From positions 1-64,000 of the IMG/VR virus record IMGVR_UViG_3300027917_000018: DNA of 64,000 nucleotides, one strand, 5' to 3'. The position numbers were made by a program, and so were the translations under genes. The DNA comes from a virus. Under the pieces are notes generated by a model. That model was not told where the DNA came from. It saw only the letters and a program-made list of their open reading frames with translations, and ran no database searches. Positions 49,776-58,159 of the stretch are shown one piece after another. Numbering within the stretch: the first letter of the stretch is position 1; each line of letters begins with the position of its first letter.

Positions 49776-50774
49776 TTATTCCACGAAGACCTTCTGCGAG
49801 ATGAGCTGGGCGGACTGCGGCTGGATCACGGTTGGTGGCACCTGCGGCGGACTGGTTGGCGTCCCTGGCGTGGCGCTGGTGTGAGTATGCGTGCCCAGCC
49901 ACGCCAGAAGTGAGGCAACCCAGGTCGTGAATTGGATGCCCTTGACGGCGGGCTCGACTGCCGATTCGCTGCCGATCCGTAAAAGCGGGGCCGTGGCGAC
50001 GAAGCTGCTCTGCGCCGTCAAATTGATCTGGTTGGCGGTGACCTCAAAATTGTTTACGAAAGTCGCGCTCAAACCCGAGTCGCCGCTGGCGATCACGTCG
50101 CCCACGAAGTCCAGGTTCGTGTTGCCTGCGATCGTCATATCCAGATCGCCGCTCATGGTCTCCACCCGGATGCTGTTGGCCTGGATGTTCAGCTCCAAGC
50201 CGATTTGCATGTAGAAGTCCTCCAGGATATTCAACAGGCCACCTTGGGTTTCGTCGTTCAGCTCCAAAAACTGTCCGCTTTGCGTGATAAGCTGGAGGTA
50301 GCCGTCGGAGCCAGCACTTGTGGCGTCCAGAGCAAAAAGCCGGTAACCCTTGGAGGTTGTCAGGACGATGCTGCCGGAGGTCCATTCGACCGTGTGGCCG
50401 TAACGGGTCAGAGCGGAGCGCTTGGGCTTGCCTTGGCTCGGACCGACGGCTTCGTACTGGTGAAGCGGAAAATCCTCGTTGGCGGTCGTCGTTTGCATGA
50501 ACCAGGCCCACACCGGCTTTTCCGGTTCGCCGTCGAGGAACTGTACGGCGACCTGGTCACCTGGCTCCGGTAGCCAATCCATGCCGCCGCTTTGCTGAGA
50601 CTGCCCGGCGGGCAGGCCCAAGGGGATCGCCCACGGCAAGTCATCAAGCGGGACCTGGCCGACTGCGCTGCCAAGAATGCCGTAAACGTGCGGTACGCGC
50701 ACTTTAACGCGGCCCAGCTTCTCCGGGTCGTTGACCGCTTCGACCTTTCCAACGTAAATGCCGTTGAGATTCAT
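49776..50774 (-). CDS. Baseplate spike protein (gp5-like)
   Basis: A 332-residue protein from the ATG at 50774. The N-terminal domain is the gp5 OB-fold: Y-V-G-K-V-E-A-V-N-D-P-E-K-L-G-R-V-K-V-R-V then Y-G-I. It is followed by W-I-P-like strands, and a repeat-rich beta-prism (S-I-R-V-E, N-I-Q-A) characteristic of membrane-piercing spikes. No lysozyme domain is present, unlike T4 gp5. The C-terminus has H-T-H-T followed by Pro-rich residues, similar to metal-binding spike tips. Confidence 0.75.
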   Translation of the reverse strand: MNLNGIYVGKVEAVNDPEKLGRVKVRVPHVYGILGSAVGQVPLDDLPWAIPLGLPAGQSQQSGGMDWLPEPGDQVAVQFLDGEPEKPVWAWFMQTTTANEDFPLHQYEAVGPSQGKPKRSALTRYGHTVEWTSGSIVLTTSKGYRLFALDATSAGSDGYLQLITQSGQFLELNDETQGGLLNILEDFYMQIGLELNIQANSIRVETMSGDLDMTIAGNTNLDFVGDVIASGDSGLSATFVNNFEVTANQINLTAQSSFVATAPLLRIGSESAVEPAVKGIQFTTWVASLLAWLGTHTHTSATPGTPTSPPQVPPTVIQPQSAQLISQKVFVE

Positions 50775-50785
50775 CGTTCTCAGTG

Positions 50786-50791
50786 TAACTA
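50786..50791 (-). promoter_or_regulatory. TAGTTA element, minus strand
   Basis: Minus-strand GCTAGTTACACTG, 11 bases before ATG 50774. Confidence 0.35.
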
Positions 50792-50806
50792 GCTTGGGAG
50801 CGCCGA

Positions 50807-50812
50807 TACTTA
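50807..50812 (+). promoter_or_regulatory. TACTTA element (TAGTTA variant)
   Basis: GATACTTAAGGT, 4 bases before ATG 50817; divergent partner of the previous site. Confidence 0.4.
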
Positions 50813-50816
50813 AGGT

Positions 50817-51590
50817 ATGCCGTTCATCCGGGACACCTTGAACCAATGGGGCCGCCGTGGCGGGGAAAATCCCCAGCGAAACGACCTTTGGCAGGTCGAT
50901 CTTAGCTCCGTGGTCGTGGGCATCAATCTAGCCTTCGAGACTGAGTTTCGCATCGTGCCGAAATGGTACCCGGCATCCATTAGAATTCCTGAGCCAAAGG
51001 TCAAGGCGGAGGCCACGCGCCGGGACAGCCGGTCCTACATGATGCCGAGCTGGGACGAGCCCTTTGACCCGATCATGCTCAATTTCCTGGTCGACGACGG
51101 CGGCTATCGTACTAAGCAGAACACGGCTGTCACGCCCTACAGCGAGATTTACGCAATTCTGGATGCCTGGCGGCGCATGGTGCGCTCTGGTCGTGGCTCG
51201 GTGGGTGCGGAAAGTGAGCCGCTCCGGCTCAACGAGAACTATCAGCAGCCTTTCCTGTTTCCGATTTACCTTTGGACGGCACGGGGCGTGCGCCCGGTGA
51301 ACGCTCTGGCCGCCGCGTACAGCCGGGCTGCGGCTACGTCGCCGCTGGGCGATCCGGCCACCATGTTTCCGGGCTCGACCTCCGCCGCCATCGCCAACAA
51401 GTACGCGACGCTTTCGACCGATAAATTCAGCGCGTCCATGCAGCGTGCGATGGAGACCTCGGGCATTTACATCCTGGAAAGCTGCTGGCTAGGAGGTTTC
51501 AAGCTCGCCGAGCTGAGTTACCGGGGCAGTGATGTCCTTACCTGCGAGGCCACCATTCACACCGCCAACGTCTTGCAACAAATCCCGTGA
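50817..51590 (+). CDS. Tail tube-like or tube-initiator protein
   Basis: A 257-residue protein. It opens with a helix-turn then a beta-rich core, and has W-Y-P-A-S-I-R-I-P and E-S-C-W-L-G-G-F-K-L strands similar in tone to the gp19-like protein at 46451. In T4, gp48 and gp54 are tube-fold proteins at the baseplate. I infer a tube-initiator role near the hub. Next gene overlaps by 4 bases. Confidence 0.55.
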   Translation: MPFIRDTLNQWGRRGGENPQRNDLWQVDLSSVVVGINLAFETEFRIVPKWYPASIRIPEPKVKAEATRRDSRSYMMPSWDEPFDPIMLNFLVDDGGYRTKQNTAVTPYSEIYAILDAWRRMVRSGRGSVGAESEPLRLNENYQQPFLFPIYLWTARGVRPVNALAAAYSRAAATSPLGDPATMFPGSTSAAIANKYATLSTDKFSASMQRAMETSGIYILESCWLGGFKLAELSYRGSDVLTCEATIHTANVLQQIP

Positions 51591-52711
51591 GCGACCAAGC
51601 AACAGTCCTGCGCCAGATGAGGCCGCCCTACGCGGGCAACGCCAAAATCGTTTACGGCTTTCGCCGCTCCGTTCCTAAAAACTTCGGCTATACGCTGGAG
51701 ATTCCGGTGGGTGGCAACGTCATCGCCCCGGCTGACGGCTCCGTCGAGCTTATTCAGCCGAGTTCGGTCGGATGGCGCTATACCAGTCCTGCGTTAAAGG
51801 GAGGCGCGATCCTGATTCGCATTAACCACGGCTACGGGGTCAAAACCTACATTCACGGCGTTGCCAATCCCAGCGTCGGCTACGGCCAGGTGACGCGGGG
51901 ACAGGTGCTCGGAACCTCGGCTTATGGCGAGGTCTTTTTTGCCGTCGAAGTCTTTGGTTCCATGACCAACCCGTCGCGGGTCAACAGTTTCTTCGCGCCG
52001 CGCAGCGGCAATCTTTACGCGGGTCAGTCCGCGACCATTCGGCAGGCTCCGAACGTGGGCACCTGGTTTGTCTCGGCGCTATCCCAAGTCTGGTACAACG
52101 GCCTTCGTTATTTTACCACGCCCCAACCGTTTTTCGTAAACGTGGATTTCAACGGCGGAGGTTCCAAAGCAGGGCTAGCGGCGGTGGGCTACGCGGAAAC
52201 CGATTACTGGAACGTGCTGGTGCCCTTGGCGGGGCCTTTTGGCTACGCCTCCTACACCACGGACTGCGGCCCGACAGCCTATACCTGGACGGCGGAGCCC
52301 AGCGTCCCGCTGCTGGATTACCGAGGCAAGCCCTCGAAGGTTAGCCTGCGGCGCGTTATCGAGGACAATTTCTATGGCTCCAGCGCTGAATTCGACCCGA
52401 TGCTTAGCACCTACTACGGTGGCTGGAGCGGCAGCACGCCTCGCCAGCAGTGGTACGACATTCGGGGCTTAGCGCCGGGGTCGTACGACATCTACGTTTA
52501 CGCCAATCAGAAAAGTGGCTCGTACACTTCGATCATTTCGATGGCAGTGGCTGGCAGCCTTCCCACGACAAAAGTGCCGCTCAGCACGACTCAGGCTGCT
52601 TGGATTGAGGATTACAATTACGTCAAGTTCACCAAGACCCTGGGTGTCGGCGACTACTTGACCTTTGAGGTCTTAGGCTACATAGGCGGCCTGCAAATCA
52701 CGCGTTCTTAA
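51587..52711 (+). CDS. M23 (LytM)-like protein with lost catalytic residues
   Basis: A 374-residue protein, GTG start 51587. Residues 20-125 follow the M23 peptidase pattern: F-G-Y-T-L-E-I-P-V-G-G then I-A-P-A-D-G-S-V, H81-G-Y-G and Y-I-H90, then T-R-G-Q-V-L-G-T. The first H-x(n)-D pair is not visible (N-F-G-Y-T-L-E stands there), so zinc binding is likely lost and the domain may only bind peptidoglycan. The remaining 250 residues are beta-rich, as in a tail-tip protein. Confidence 0.6.
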   Translation: MSDQATVLRQMRPPYAGNAKIVYGFRRSVPKNFGYTLEIPVGGNVIAPADGSVELIQPSSVGWRYTSPALKGGAILIRINHGYGVKTYIHGVANPSVGYGQVTRGQVLGTSAYGEVFFAVEVFGSMTNPSRVNSFFAPRSGNLYAGQSATIRQAPNVGTWFVSALSQVWYNGLRYFTTPQPFFVNVDFNGGGSKAGLAAVGYAETDYWNVLVPLAGPFGYASYTTDCGPTAYTWTAEPSVPLLDYRGKPSKVSLRRVIEDNFYGSSAEFDPMLSTYYGGWSGSTPRQQWYDIRGLAPGSYDIYVYANQKSGSYTSIISMAVAGSLPTTKVPLSTTQAAWIEDYNYVKFTKTLGVGDYLTFEVLGYIGGLQITRS

Positions 52712-52715
52712 CAGC

Positions 52716-53249
52716 GTGCGCGTGCCTTGGCCTCAATATCCACTGGTTTCTGGCTTGTTGGCGATCACCCGCCCGGATCGATTGGCTTTCGGTCGGGCCA
52801 CGCTAATGAGCTTCATGGCTCAAGACTGGCCGTGCCTGGAAGCAGTGGTATTCAACACGACCGATAGGAAGCTCAACCCGCCACGGGGCATCAGGGAAAT
52901 ACGGCTTAGAGCGATGCCACAGGCTCAGATGCTTGGCCTCTGTCGCCACAACGCCGACGGCCAGTATTGCGTGGTTCTGGAAGACGATACTTGGTACGGC
53001 CAGGGGCTCGTCACGACGCTGATGGAGCACGCGGAGCAGGACGCCTTGGTGCTCCTGCGGCGCAAGGTTCGTTATTCGGTCCAGGAGCAGCGTGGGTACT
53101 TGGTCGAGGACGACAGCATTGTGTGCCCGCTGTTTCCAAGGGTCCACCCAGCACCCTATGGTCCAAAGCTGTCGGAGATGGCCGCTCAGTTTCAGTACGT
53201 TCGGCACGCCGATGGCCCGGTTGACCTGATGGTGAAGTTCACGCGATGA
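52716..53249 (+). CDS. Small GT-A-like glycosyltransferase
   Basis: A 177-residue protein, GTG start at 52716. L-E-D-D-T-W-Y near 89-95 is a DxD-type motif, and the early A-I-T-R-P-D-R with F-M-A-Q-D-W-P resembles short GT2-like enzymes. It opens the sugar-modification island and overlaps the fused enzyme by 4 bases. Activity is inferred. Confidence 0.6.
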   Translation: MRVPWPQYPLVSGLLAITRPDRLAFGRATLMSFMAQDWPCLEAVVFNTTDRKLNPPRGIREIRLRAMPQAQMLGLCRHNADGQYCVVLEDDTWYGQGLVTTLMEHAEQDALVLLRRKVRYSVQEQRGYLVEDDSIVCPLFPRVHPAPYGPKLSEMAAQFQYVRHADGPVDLMVKFTR

Positions 53250-54979
53250 AAGCTCTGGAAAAGGCAGTGCGCGAGTGGTCTTCGATCAAAGGCTACGCTC
53301 CTGAGCGCTTCGACCCCTTCAGCGTGGATACCGGCATCAAGGTTTACGATCGGAATAGGCCGCGCAGGTTTTACCACAGCGGCGACATCGGCGACATCAT
53401 CTATGCTTTGCCCACCATGCGGGCCTTGGGCGGAGGAGAGCTGGTCCTGGGGCCGCAAATGCGCCAGGATGTGCGGGCCACGGTTCGGGCGGCAATGACC
53501 GAGAAAATGGCCGCGATGCTCCGTCCGCTGCTGCAATTGCAGAGCTACGTCAAGTGGGTGGCCTTCGCGCCCGCAATGCCGGAAGTGGACGTTGACCTGA
53601 ACAAGTTCCGCGAGGAGCTGGTAGTCGACAGCGCCGCCTTCCGGCGCACAGGCCGTCTGCTGAATCTCGCCGAGGCACACTTGAAGCGCTTCCGGCTGGA
53701 TTTGCGCGAATGCCAAAAACCGTGGCTGGTTGTCGACCGGGCGGTGGCCATTAAAGACCGGCCCGTAATTCTGCACCGCTCGCCCCGGTGGCGGAATTCG
53801 GATTTTCCTTGGCAGGACGTGCTCGAAAAATACGGATCGCAGGCACTCTTTGTCGGACTGCGAAGCGAGTACGACGACTTCGTGTCCGACTGGGGCGCTG
53901 ACCTGCCGTTCTACCAAATCAGCGACTTTCTGGACATGGCCAGGCTGATCGCCGGGTCCGAGCTGTTCATCGGTAACCAGAGTTTTCCATACGCCCTAGC
54001 TGAGGGCATGAAGAAGACTTCGCTGCTCGAAGTATGGCCGGATGGTCCGAACTGTCTGTTTCAGAGGCCCAACGCCAACTACGGCCTGGGCAAAAACGTT
54101 TACATTCCAAACCTCAAGTTCAGTATGGTCGAAGAAAAGCTGACTGAATGCCCGATGTGCGGCACTGCCGACGCTGTCCCCGTCAGGCGGAGCGCGGACA
54201 TCGTTTCCTGCAACAGCTGCAATCTCGTTTACCTGCGAACTCGCATGAGCGCCGACAGCATGGAGGAGCACTATCAGCGGTACGCTGACGGCACATCTCA
54301 CATGCGGCTGCCTGAGCGGATCGAGGAAGTCCGCACGTCCGGCTTGCGTCGGGAGTACTTCATGCAAGAGCTTCTGGAGCACGTCAAATCCGGCGCGTTA
54401 CTGGACATCGGGAGCGGGTGGGGTGCCTGGCTGTCCAACGCCAGGGCCAAGGGCTTTTCGGTGCGCGGTGTCGAAATATGCCGTAAAATGGCCGATTTCG
54501 CCTGTTCGGTCCTCGGCGTTCCCACTATGACTCGGCAGCTTGAAGACTGCGGCTTCGCCAACGCCGACTTTGACGTGGTCACGGCGATTCACTCGCTGGA
54601 ACACCTGCCCTACCCGAAAACGGCGTGGGAGACTGTGCGCCGCATTCTTCGTCCGGGCGGTTTCTTCTGCGGCATCGTTCCCAACTTCGAGTCATTGTGC
54701 TCCAGAGCACAGAAGGAGGGATGGATGTGGCTGGACCCGAACATGCACTACGTCCACTATACCGAAAACACCCTGCGGCAGTGCTTGGAACGCTTCGGGT
54801 TCCAGCCAATTCGCATTTACACCGCGACCGGTGACTTTGATCCGGGCCAGGTCGCCAAAGTGGTCTCAGCCAGCTCACAAGTACCGATCGGCGAAGAGGA
54901 GATGAAAAGCCGCATTGAGGCAGTCTGCGCCAGCGGCGAGGGAGAGGAATTACGATGGTTTGCACAAAAGAAGAGCTGA
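53246..54979 (+). CDS. GT9-like domain fused to a SAM methyltransferase
   Basis: A 577-residue fusion. Residues 1-295 have the GT9 start H-S-G-D-I-G-D-I-I-Y and a second half with I-A-G-S-E-L-F-I-G-N-Q-S-F-P. Residues 300-330 are a zinc ribbon (C-P-M-C 302-305, C-N-S-C 322-325). Residues 375-500 are a class I methyltransferase: L-L-D-I-G-S-G-W-G (385-393) and F-D-V-V-T-A-I-H-S-L-E-H-L motifs. The zinc-ribbon/methyltransferase pair resembles sugar methyltransferases. It may add a methylated sugar in one step. Next gene overlaps by 25 bases. Confidence 0.75.
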   Translation: MKALEKAVREWSSIKGYAPERFDPFSVDTGIKVYDRNRPRRFYHSGDIGDIIYALPTMRALGGGELVLGPQMRQDVRATVRAAMTEKMAAMLRPLLQLQSYVKWVAFAPAMPEVDVDLNKFREELVVDSAAFRRTGRLLNLAEAHLKRFRLDLRECQKPWLVVDRAVAIKDRPVILHRSPRWRNSDFPWQDVLEKYGSQALFVGLRSEYDDFVSDWGADLPFYQISDFLDMARLIAGSELFIGNQSFPYALAEGMKKTSLLEVWPDGPNCLFQRPNANYGLGKNVYIPNLKFSMVEEKLTECPMCGTADAVPVRRSADIVSCNSCNLVYLRTRMSADSMEEHYQRYADGTSHMRLPERIEEVRTSGLRREYFMQELLEHVKSGALLDIGSGWGAWLSNARAKGFSVRGVEICRKMADFACSVLGVPTMTRQLEDCGFANADFDVVTAIHSLEHLPYPKTAWETVRRILRPGGFFCGIVPNFESLCSRAQKEGWMWLDPNMHYVHYTENTLRQCLERFGFQPIRIYTATGDFDPGQVAKVVSASSQVPIGEEEMKSRIEAVCASGEGEELRWFAQKKS

Positions 54980-55857
54980 AAAAGATCGCTGTGGCCATTC
55001 CGTCCTATCGGAGGCCCGAATTCCTGAAGCGATGTATCGCCGCTGTAGCCGCCATGCCGGAGGTCCAGGCAGGCGTCCCGGTCTTCCTGCTGGCTGACGG
55101 CGGCTTGGAATCGCAACGAGAGCGCTGTATGGCCGCTTTTCTGGCGGAGTACGTGCCCGACAGGACCGTGATCTGCCGCACGGATCGCCACCGGCAGCCT
55201 CGGAATATGATCCTTGGTAAGCAAGAGCTGTTTAGCAGGGGCTTTGAGTGGGTGGCGATCATCGAAGAAGATGTCGTTGTTCACCAGCATTGGCTGGCGC
55301 TCATGCTTTCGCTACATCGGTGGGCGGACGAGAACTTTGACAACTGCGGCATGGTTGGGAGCAGCATTGTGGACGACGCCAACGACCCAGCCTGGGTTTC
55401 GGATGCTGGTCAGTCCATTTGCAATCATCTGATTTCAAAGCGCGCTTGGACCCGGATATGGCCGATGCTCTGCGATTACCTGGATCGCGTGCCTGAAAGC
55501 GAGGAACGCGACGACCCGCGTGTGATTCAGGTCCAGCGTTGGTTCAATGAGCAGGCCGCCAGAATTCCCGCAGGCGGGCCGCGCAGCATTCCTCACCACT
55601 GGCGGTCGGAGCCCAAAGACTTCTACTTAGCGGAATCGGTGCCCGCCAGCCAGGATGCTGCGCACGATCTGGCCCTTCGTGTAAACGGCATGGCTAGGCT
55701 TGTTTGCGACGCCAATCGGGCCGTGCATATCGGCAGCTATGGCGAGCACACAACGCAGAACGAGAAGTACGATCAAACCTTAAAAGGCTGGCCTGAAGAT
55801 GCCGACCGAACCTCATTTGTCTTGCGGAGGAAAAGGCCCGCTCCCGCCGTGGCGTGA
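54955..55857 (+). CDS. GT2-family glycosyltransferase
   Basis: A 300-residue protein. K-I-A-V-A-I-P-S-Y-R-R-P opens the GT-A fold, followed by L-A-D-G-G and, near residue 101, I-I-E-E-D-V-V as the metal/donor site. It probably extends the glycan made by its neighbours. A purine-rich GAGGAA sits 7 bases before its ATG, one of few good Shine-Dalgarno sites in the window. Confidence 0.75.
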   Translation: MVCTKEELKKIAVAIPSYRRPEFLKRCIAAVAAMPEVQAGVPVFLLADGGLESQRERCMAAFLAEYVPDRTVICRTDRHRQPRNMILGKQELFSRGFEWVAIIEEDVVVHQHWLALMLSLHRWADENFDNCGMVGSSIVDDANDPAWVSDAGQSICNHLISKRAWTRIWPMLCDYLDRVPESEERDDPRVIQVQRWFNEQAARIPAGGPRSIPHHWRSEPKDFYLAESVPASQDAAHDLALRVNGMARLVCDANRAVHIGSYGEHTTQNEKYDQTLKGWPEDADRTSFVLRRKRPAPAVA

Positions 55858-55876
55858 CAGCCTGTGGTTCAAAGCC

Positions 55877-56440
55877 ATGATCCAGGTTTTGACGGACGGG
55901 CCGCGCCATTCGCTGGTAAACCCGAGCCGCCTGTGGATTCTGGCCGAAGCATGCTCTTTGGTTCGGGGCCTTGTCGGCTGTGCCGTTGAATTTGGTGTTT
56001 ACCGGGGAGGCTCGGCCTGGTTCCTACGAAATGTGCTGCCATCCGACGTGGTTCTCCATCTGTACGATAGTTTTCAGGGCCTGCCAAAGCCATCGCCCCA
56101 CGACGGGTTTCACGAGGGCGATTTCGGGGACACGTCCCTCGATCAGATCAACGACTTGGCGCAAAAGCCCAACGTGGTAATTCATACTGGCGTGTGGAGC
56201 GCCGACGTGGAGGTCCCTGAATCGGTTTGTTTTGCCCATCTGGACTGCGACATTTACCCAAGCGCCAAGGATGCGCTCGCCGCCCTTTGGCCGAAGATGC
56301 TGCCCGGCGGACTGATTGTCTGCGACGACTACGGTTTTCCGAATTGCCAGGGCGTTTACAAAGCTGTAAACGAATTTATCGCCAGCTACGGTGTCCGCCC
56401 CATGCGGCTTGAAACAGGCCAATGCCTGCTGTTCCGATGA
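55877..56440 (+). CDS. TylF-like (macrocin O-) methyltransferase
   Basis: A 187-residue protein from ATG 55877; an earlier ATG at 55799 would overlap the previous gene by 59 bases. A-V-E-F-G-V-Y-R-G-G-S-A near 36-47 is SAM motif I, then L-Y-D-S-F-Q-G-L-P, and A-H-L-D-C-D-I-Y with G-G-L-I-V-C-D-D-Y, all TylF hallmarks (metal-dependent sugar O-methylation). It likely methylates a sugar of the island product. A paralogue lies at 57335. Confidence 0.8.
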   Translation: MIQVLTDGPRHSLVNPSRLWILAEACSLVRGLVGCAVEFGVYRGGSAWFLRNVLPSDVVLHLYDSFQGLPKPSPHDGFHEGDFGDTSLDQINDLAQKPNVVIHTGVWSADVEVPESVCFAHLDCDIYPSAKDALAALWPKMLPGGLIVCDDYGFPNCQGVYKAVNEFIASYGVRPMRLETGQCLLFR

Positions 56441-57366
56441 AAAGGCAAAAGATCGATGATCGGTTTCCAAGCAAAGTGATGTACAGGACGCATCCGTGCG
56501 TTTTTGAGCGCTCAATCGCGCCCGAGCCTGGAACCGCGTGGGCGGTGCGGGGACCCAGGCGGCTGATGACTTACCGCGTAGAGCTTGAGCCCCTGAACCA
56601 GCGCAGCTCGACGTGCCTGTGTCCTCTCGACGATAACTGGACGCCCATGTACCATTTGGAGCACCACCTGGATTTCGGTCTTCCGCGCAATGAACAGCGC
56701 ATGGCCATCGAGGAGGACTGCCGGTTGTTCAATTTTTGCGGCAGGGTTTGGTTCAACATCACCAACCGCAACGATACGTTCCTGGGCGAGCTGGATTGGC
56801 AGGCCCACGACCCGAAGGTGGTCGGCTGCGGCATTCTCGCGTTTCCGTTTGAGGTCGGCAGCACGGAAAAGAACTGGATGTTCTTTGAACAGGGTGGCCT
56901 GCTCTACGGGGTCAGATGGGTTCACGCCCACGTCGTTCATCGGATTTACCCCGACTTCCAGAAAGGTCACGCGGTTAGCGAGCCTATCGTCCACGAATAC
57001 CGGCTGGACTGGCCGCATGGCCGTCCCCACGGCGGCACGTCGCCAGTTGCGATCGGCGACGAGTACCTCAGCCTTTTTCAGTCCAGCAAGCTCGCTGCGG
57101 TAAATGGCCGCAAAGACTACTACGTTGGCGTTTACGCTTTTGAGGCCAAGCCACCTTTTAGGGTTACGCGTGTGCCAAAAGAGCCTTTGATTTCTCCGCT
57201 GACCTGGCCCGAACATTCTGTCGGGTTCAATGGGCACAACACTTTCTTTCCGTTGGGCCTTGCACGAGAGAACGACACCTGGAGGGTCAGTCTTGGGGAT
57301 GACCGCGCCATGTGGCTGCTCGAATACAGCACCGATGAACTCCTCGACGCAACCAAACCTGTTTGA
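56437..57366 (+). CDS. GH130-like five-bladed propeller protein
   Basis: A 309-residue protein, ATG 56437 (ATGA overlap). The second half has G-G-T-S-P-V-A-I-G-D-E-Y-L-S, then Y-Y-V-G-V-Y-A-F-E-A-K-P-P-F and a final F-N-G-H-N-T-F-F-P-L-G, matching the blade pattern of GH130 mannoside phosphorylases and relatives. It could cut or phosphorolyse a mannose-containing glycan or bind it. The acidic catalytic residue cannot be fixed by eye. Confidence 0.6.
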   Translation: MKRQKIDDRFPSKVMYRTHPCVFERSIAPEPGTAWAVRGPRRLMTYRVELEPLNQRSSTCLCPLDDNWTPMYHLEHHLDFGLPRNEQRMAIEEDCRLFNFCGRVWFNITNRNDTFLGELDWQAHDPKVVGCGILAFPFEVGSTEKNWMFFEQGGLLYGVRWVHAHVVHRIYPDFQKGHAVSEPIVHEYRLDWPHGRPHGGTSPVAIGDEYLSLFQSSKLAAVNGRKDYYVGVYAFEAKPPFRVTRVPKEPLISPLTWPEHSVGFNGHNTFFPLGLARENDTWRVSLGDDRAMWLLEYSTDELLDATKPV

Positions 57367-57958
57367 GCTGATGGAGCAGACGATGGGAATGCTCTGCTTT
57401 CCCAGGGCCACCCATCTGGCGCATTACCTTCTTCAGACGGCCACGGTTCCAGGAGCGGTGGCTGAATTTGGCTGCCACCAGGGCCGTACGGCGGCCTTTA
57501 TGACGGCTCTGACCAAGAAGCACGTTTACGTTTACGATAGCTTTGCCGGGCTGCCGCCACCGTCGGAGCATGACAGGCCATCGGAGGTCTTCCACGAGGG
57601 CGCGATGGCTATAAGCCCGCAAGAGCTGGTAGACCTATTCAAGAGACTCGGGCTGCGCACACCGATCATTGAGCCCGGCTTCTTCAAGGACCTCCAGCCC
57701 CACCAGTTGCCCAAGGAAATCGCTTTTGCCCACTTGGACGGCGACTTCTACGAAAGCATTGCGGGGCCGCTGTACGTGGTCTGGCCGAGGCTGTCGCCCG
57801 GAGGCTACATCGTGGTCGACGATTGGGACTGGGACCAGCTACCGGGCGTCACGGACGCGGTCAAGGCGTGGTCGAAAGATATAGGGATCAAGCCGGAGGT
57901 TCAGTACGGCACGGACGGGGCAGGATGCCACCAGGCGGTGCTGCACAAACCTAGTTAG
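57335..57958 (+). CDS. Second TylF-like methyltransferase
   Basis: A 207-residue protein from ATG 57335 (32-base overlap); ATG 57371 is an alternative. V-A-E-F-G-C-H-Q-G-R-T-A is SAM motif I, then V-Y-D-S-F-A-G-L-P, A-H-L-D-G-D-F-Y and G-G-Y-I-V-V-D-D-W, parallel to the 55877 protein, so the two are paralogues in a tandem with the propeller between. CGTTTACGTTTACG (57523-57536) is the only overlapping pair of the octamer. Last gene of the island; overlaps the convergent gene by 8 bases. Confidence 0.8.
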   Translation: MNSSTQPNLFELMEQTMGMLCFPRATHLAHYLLQTATVPGAVAEFGCHQGRTAAFMTALTKKHVYVYDSFAGLPPPSEHDRPSEVFHEGAMAISPQELVDLFKRLGLRTPIIEPGFFKDLQPHQLPKEIAFAHLDGDFYESIAGPLYVVWPRLSPGGYIVVDDWDWDQLPGVTDAVKAWSKDIGIKPEVQYGTDGAGCHQAVLHKPS

Positions 57959-58145
57959 GGACCGGTACGGCCTTAAGCTGAACCGGTTCAGGCTCGGCGG
58001 GCTTTGATTCGGCAAGGTGCTTCATCACGTCCACGCTAACCTGAGCTGTCCGGTCCTCGACCAGCTGCTGGCCCGATTCCTCGACCGGGCGCGTTTCGGG
58101 CTCGAACTGACGGGCCAGGTCGATATGCTCATGTAGGCGACTCAT
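57951..58145 (-). CDS. Small hypothetical protein, 64 residues
   Basis: A short acidic helical protein with a Pro/Glu/Val-rich end. It is a single leftward gene between the sugar island and the primase gene and has a TAGTTA element. Confidence 0.5.
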   Translation of the reverse strand: MSRLHEHIDLARQFEPETRPVEESGQQLVEDRTAQVSVDVMKHLAESKPAEPEPVQLKAVPVPN

Positions 58146-58151
58146 CGTTCT

Positions 58152-58157
58152 TAACTA
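58152..58157 (-). promoter_or_regulatory. TAGTTA element, minus strand
   Basis: Minus-strand CGTAGTTAAGAACG, 6 bases before ATG 58145. The divergent primase start at 58160 is 2 bases away. Confidence 0.45.
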
Positions 58158-58159
58158 CG

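Noticed and set aside
57951-57960. CTAGTTAGGG after the second TylF gene as another TAGTTA promoter
   Set aside because: No plus-strand gene follows; it falls in a convergent overlap, so it is treated as chance, as are 7347, 26517 and 26677.
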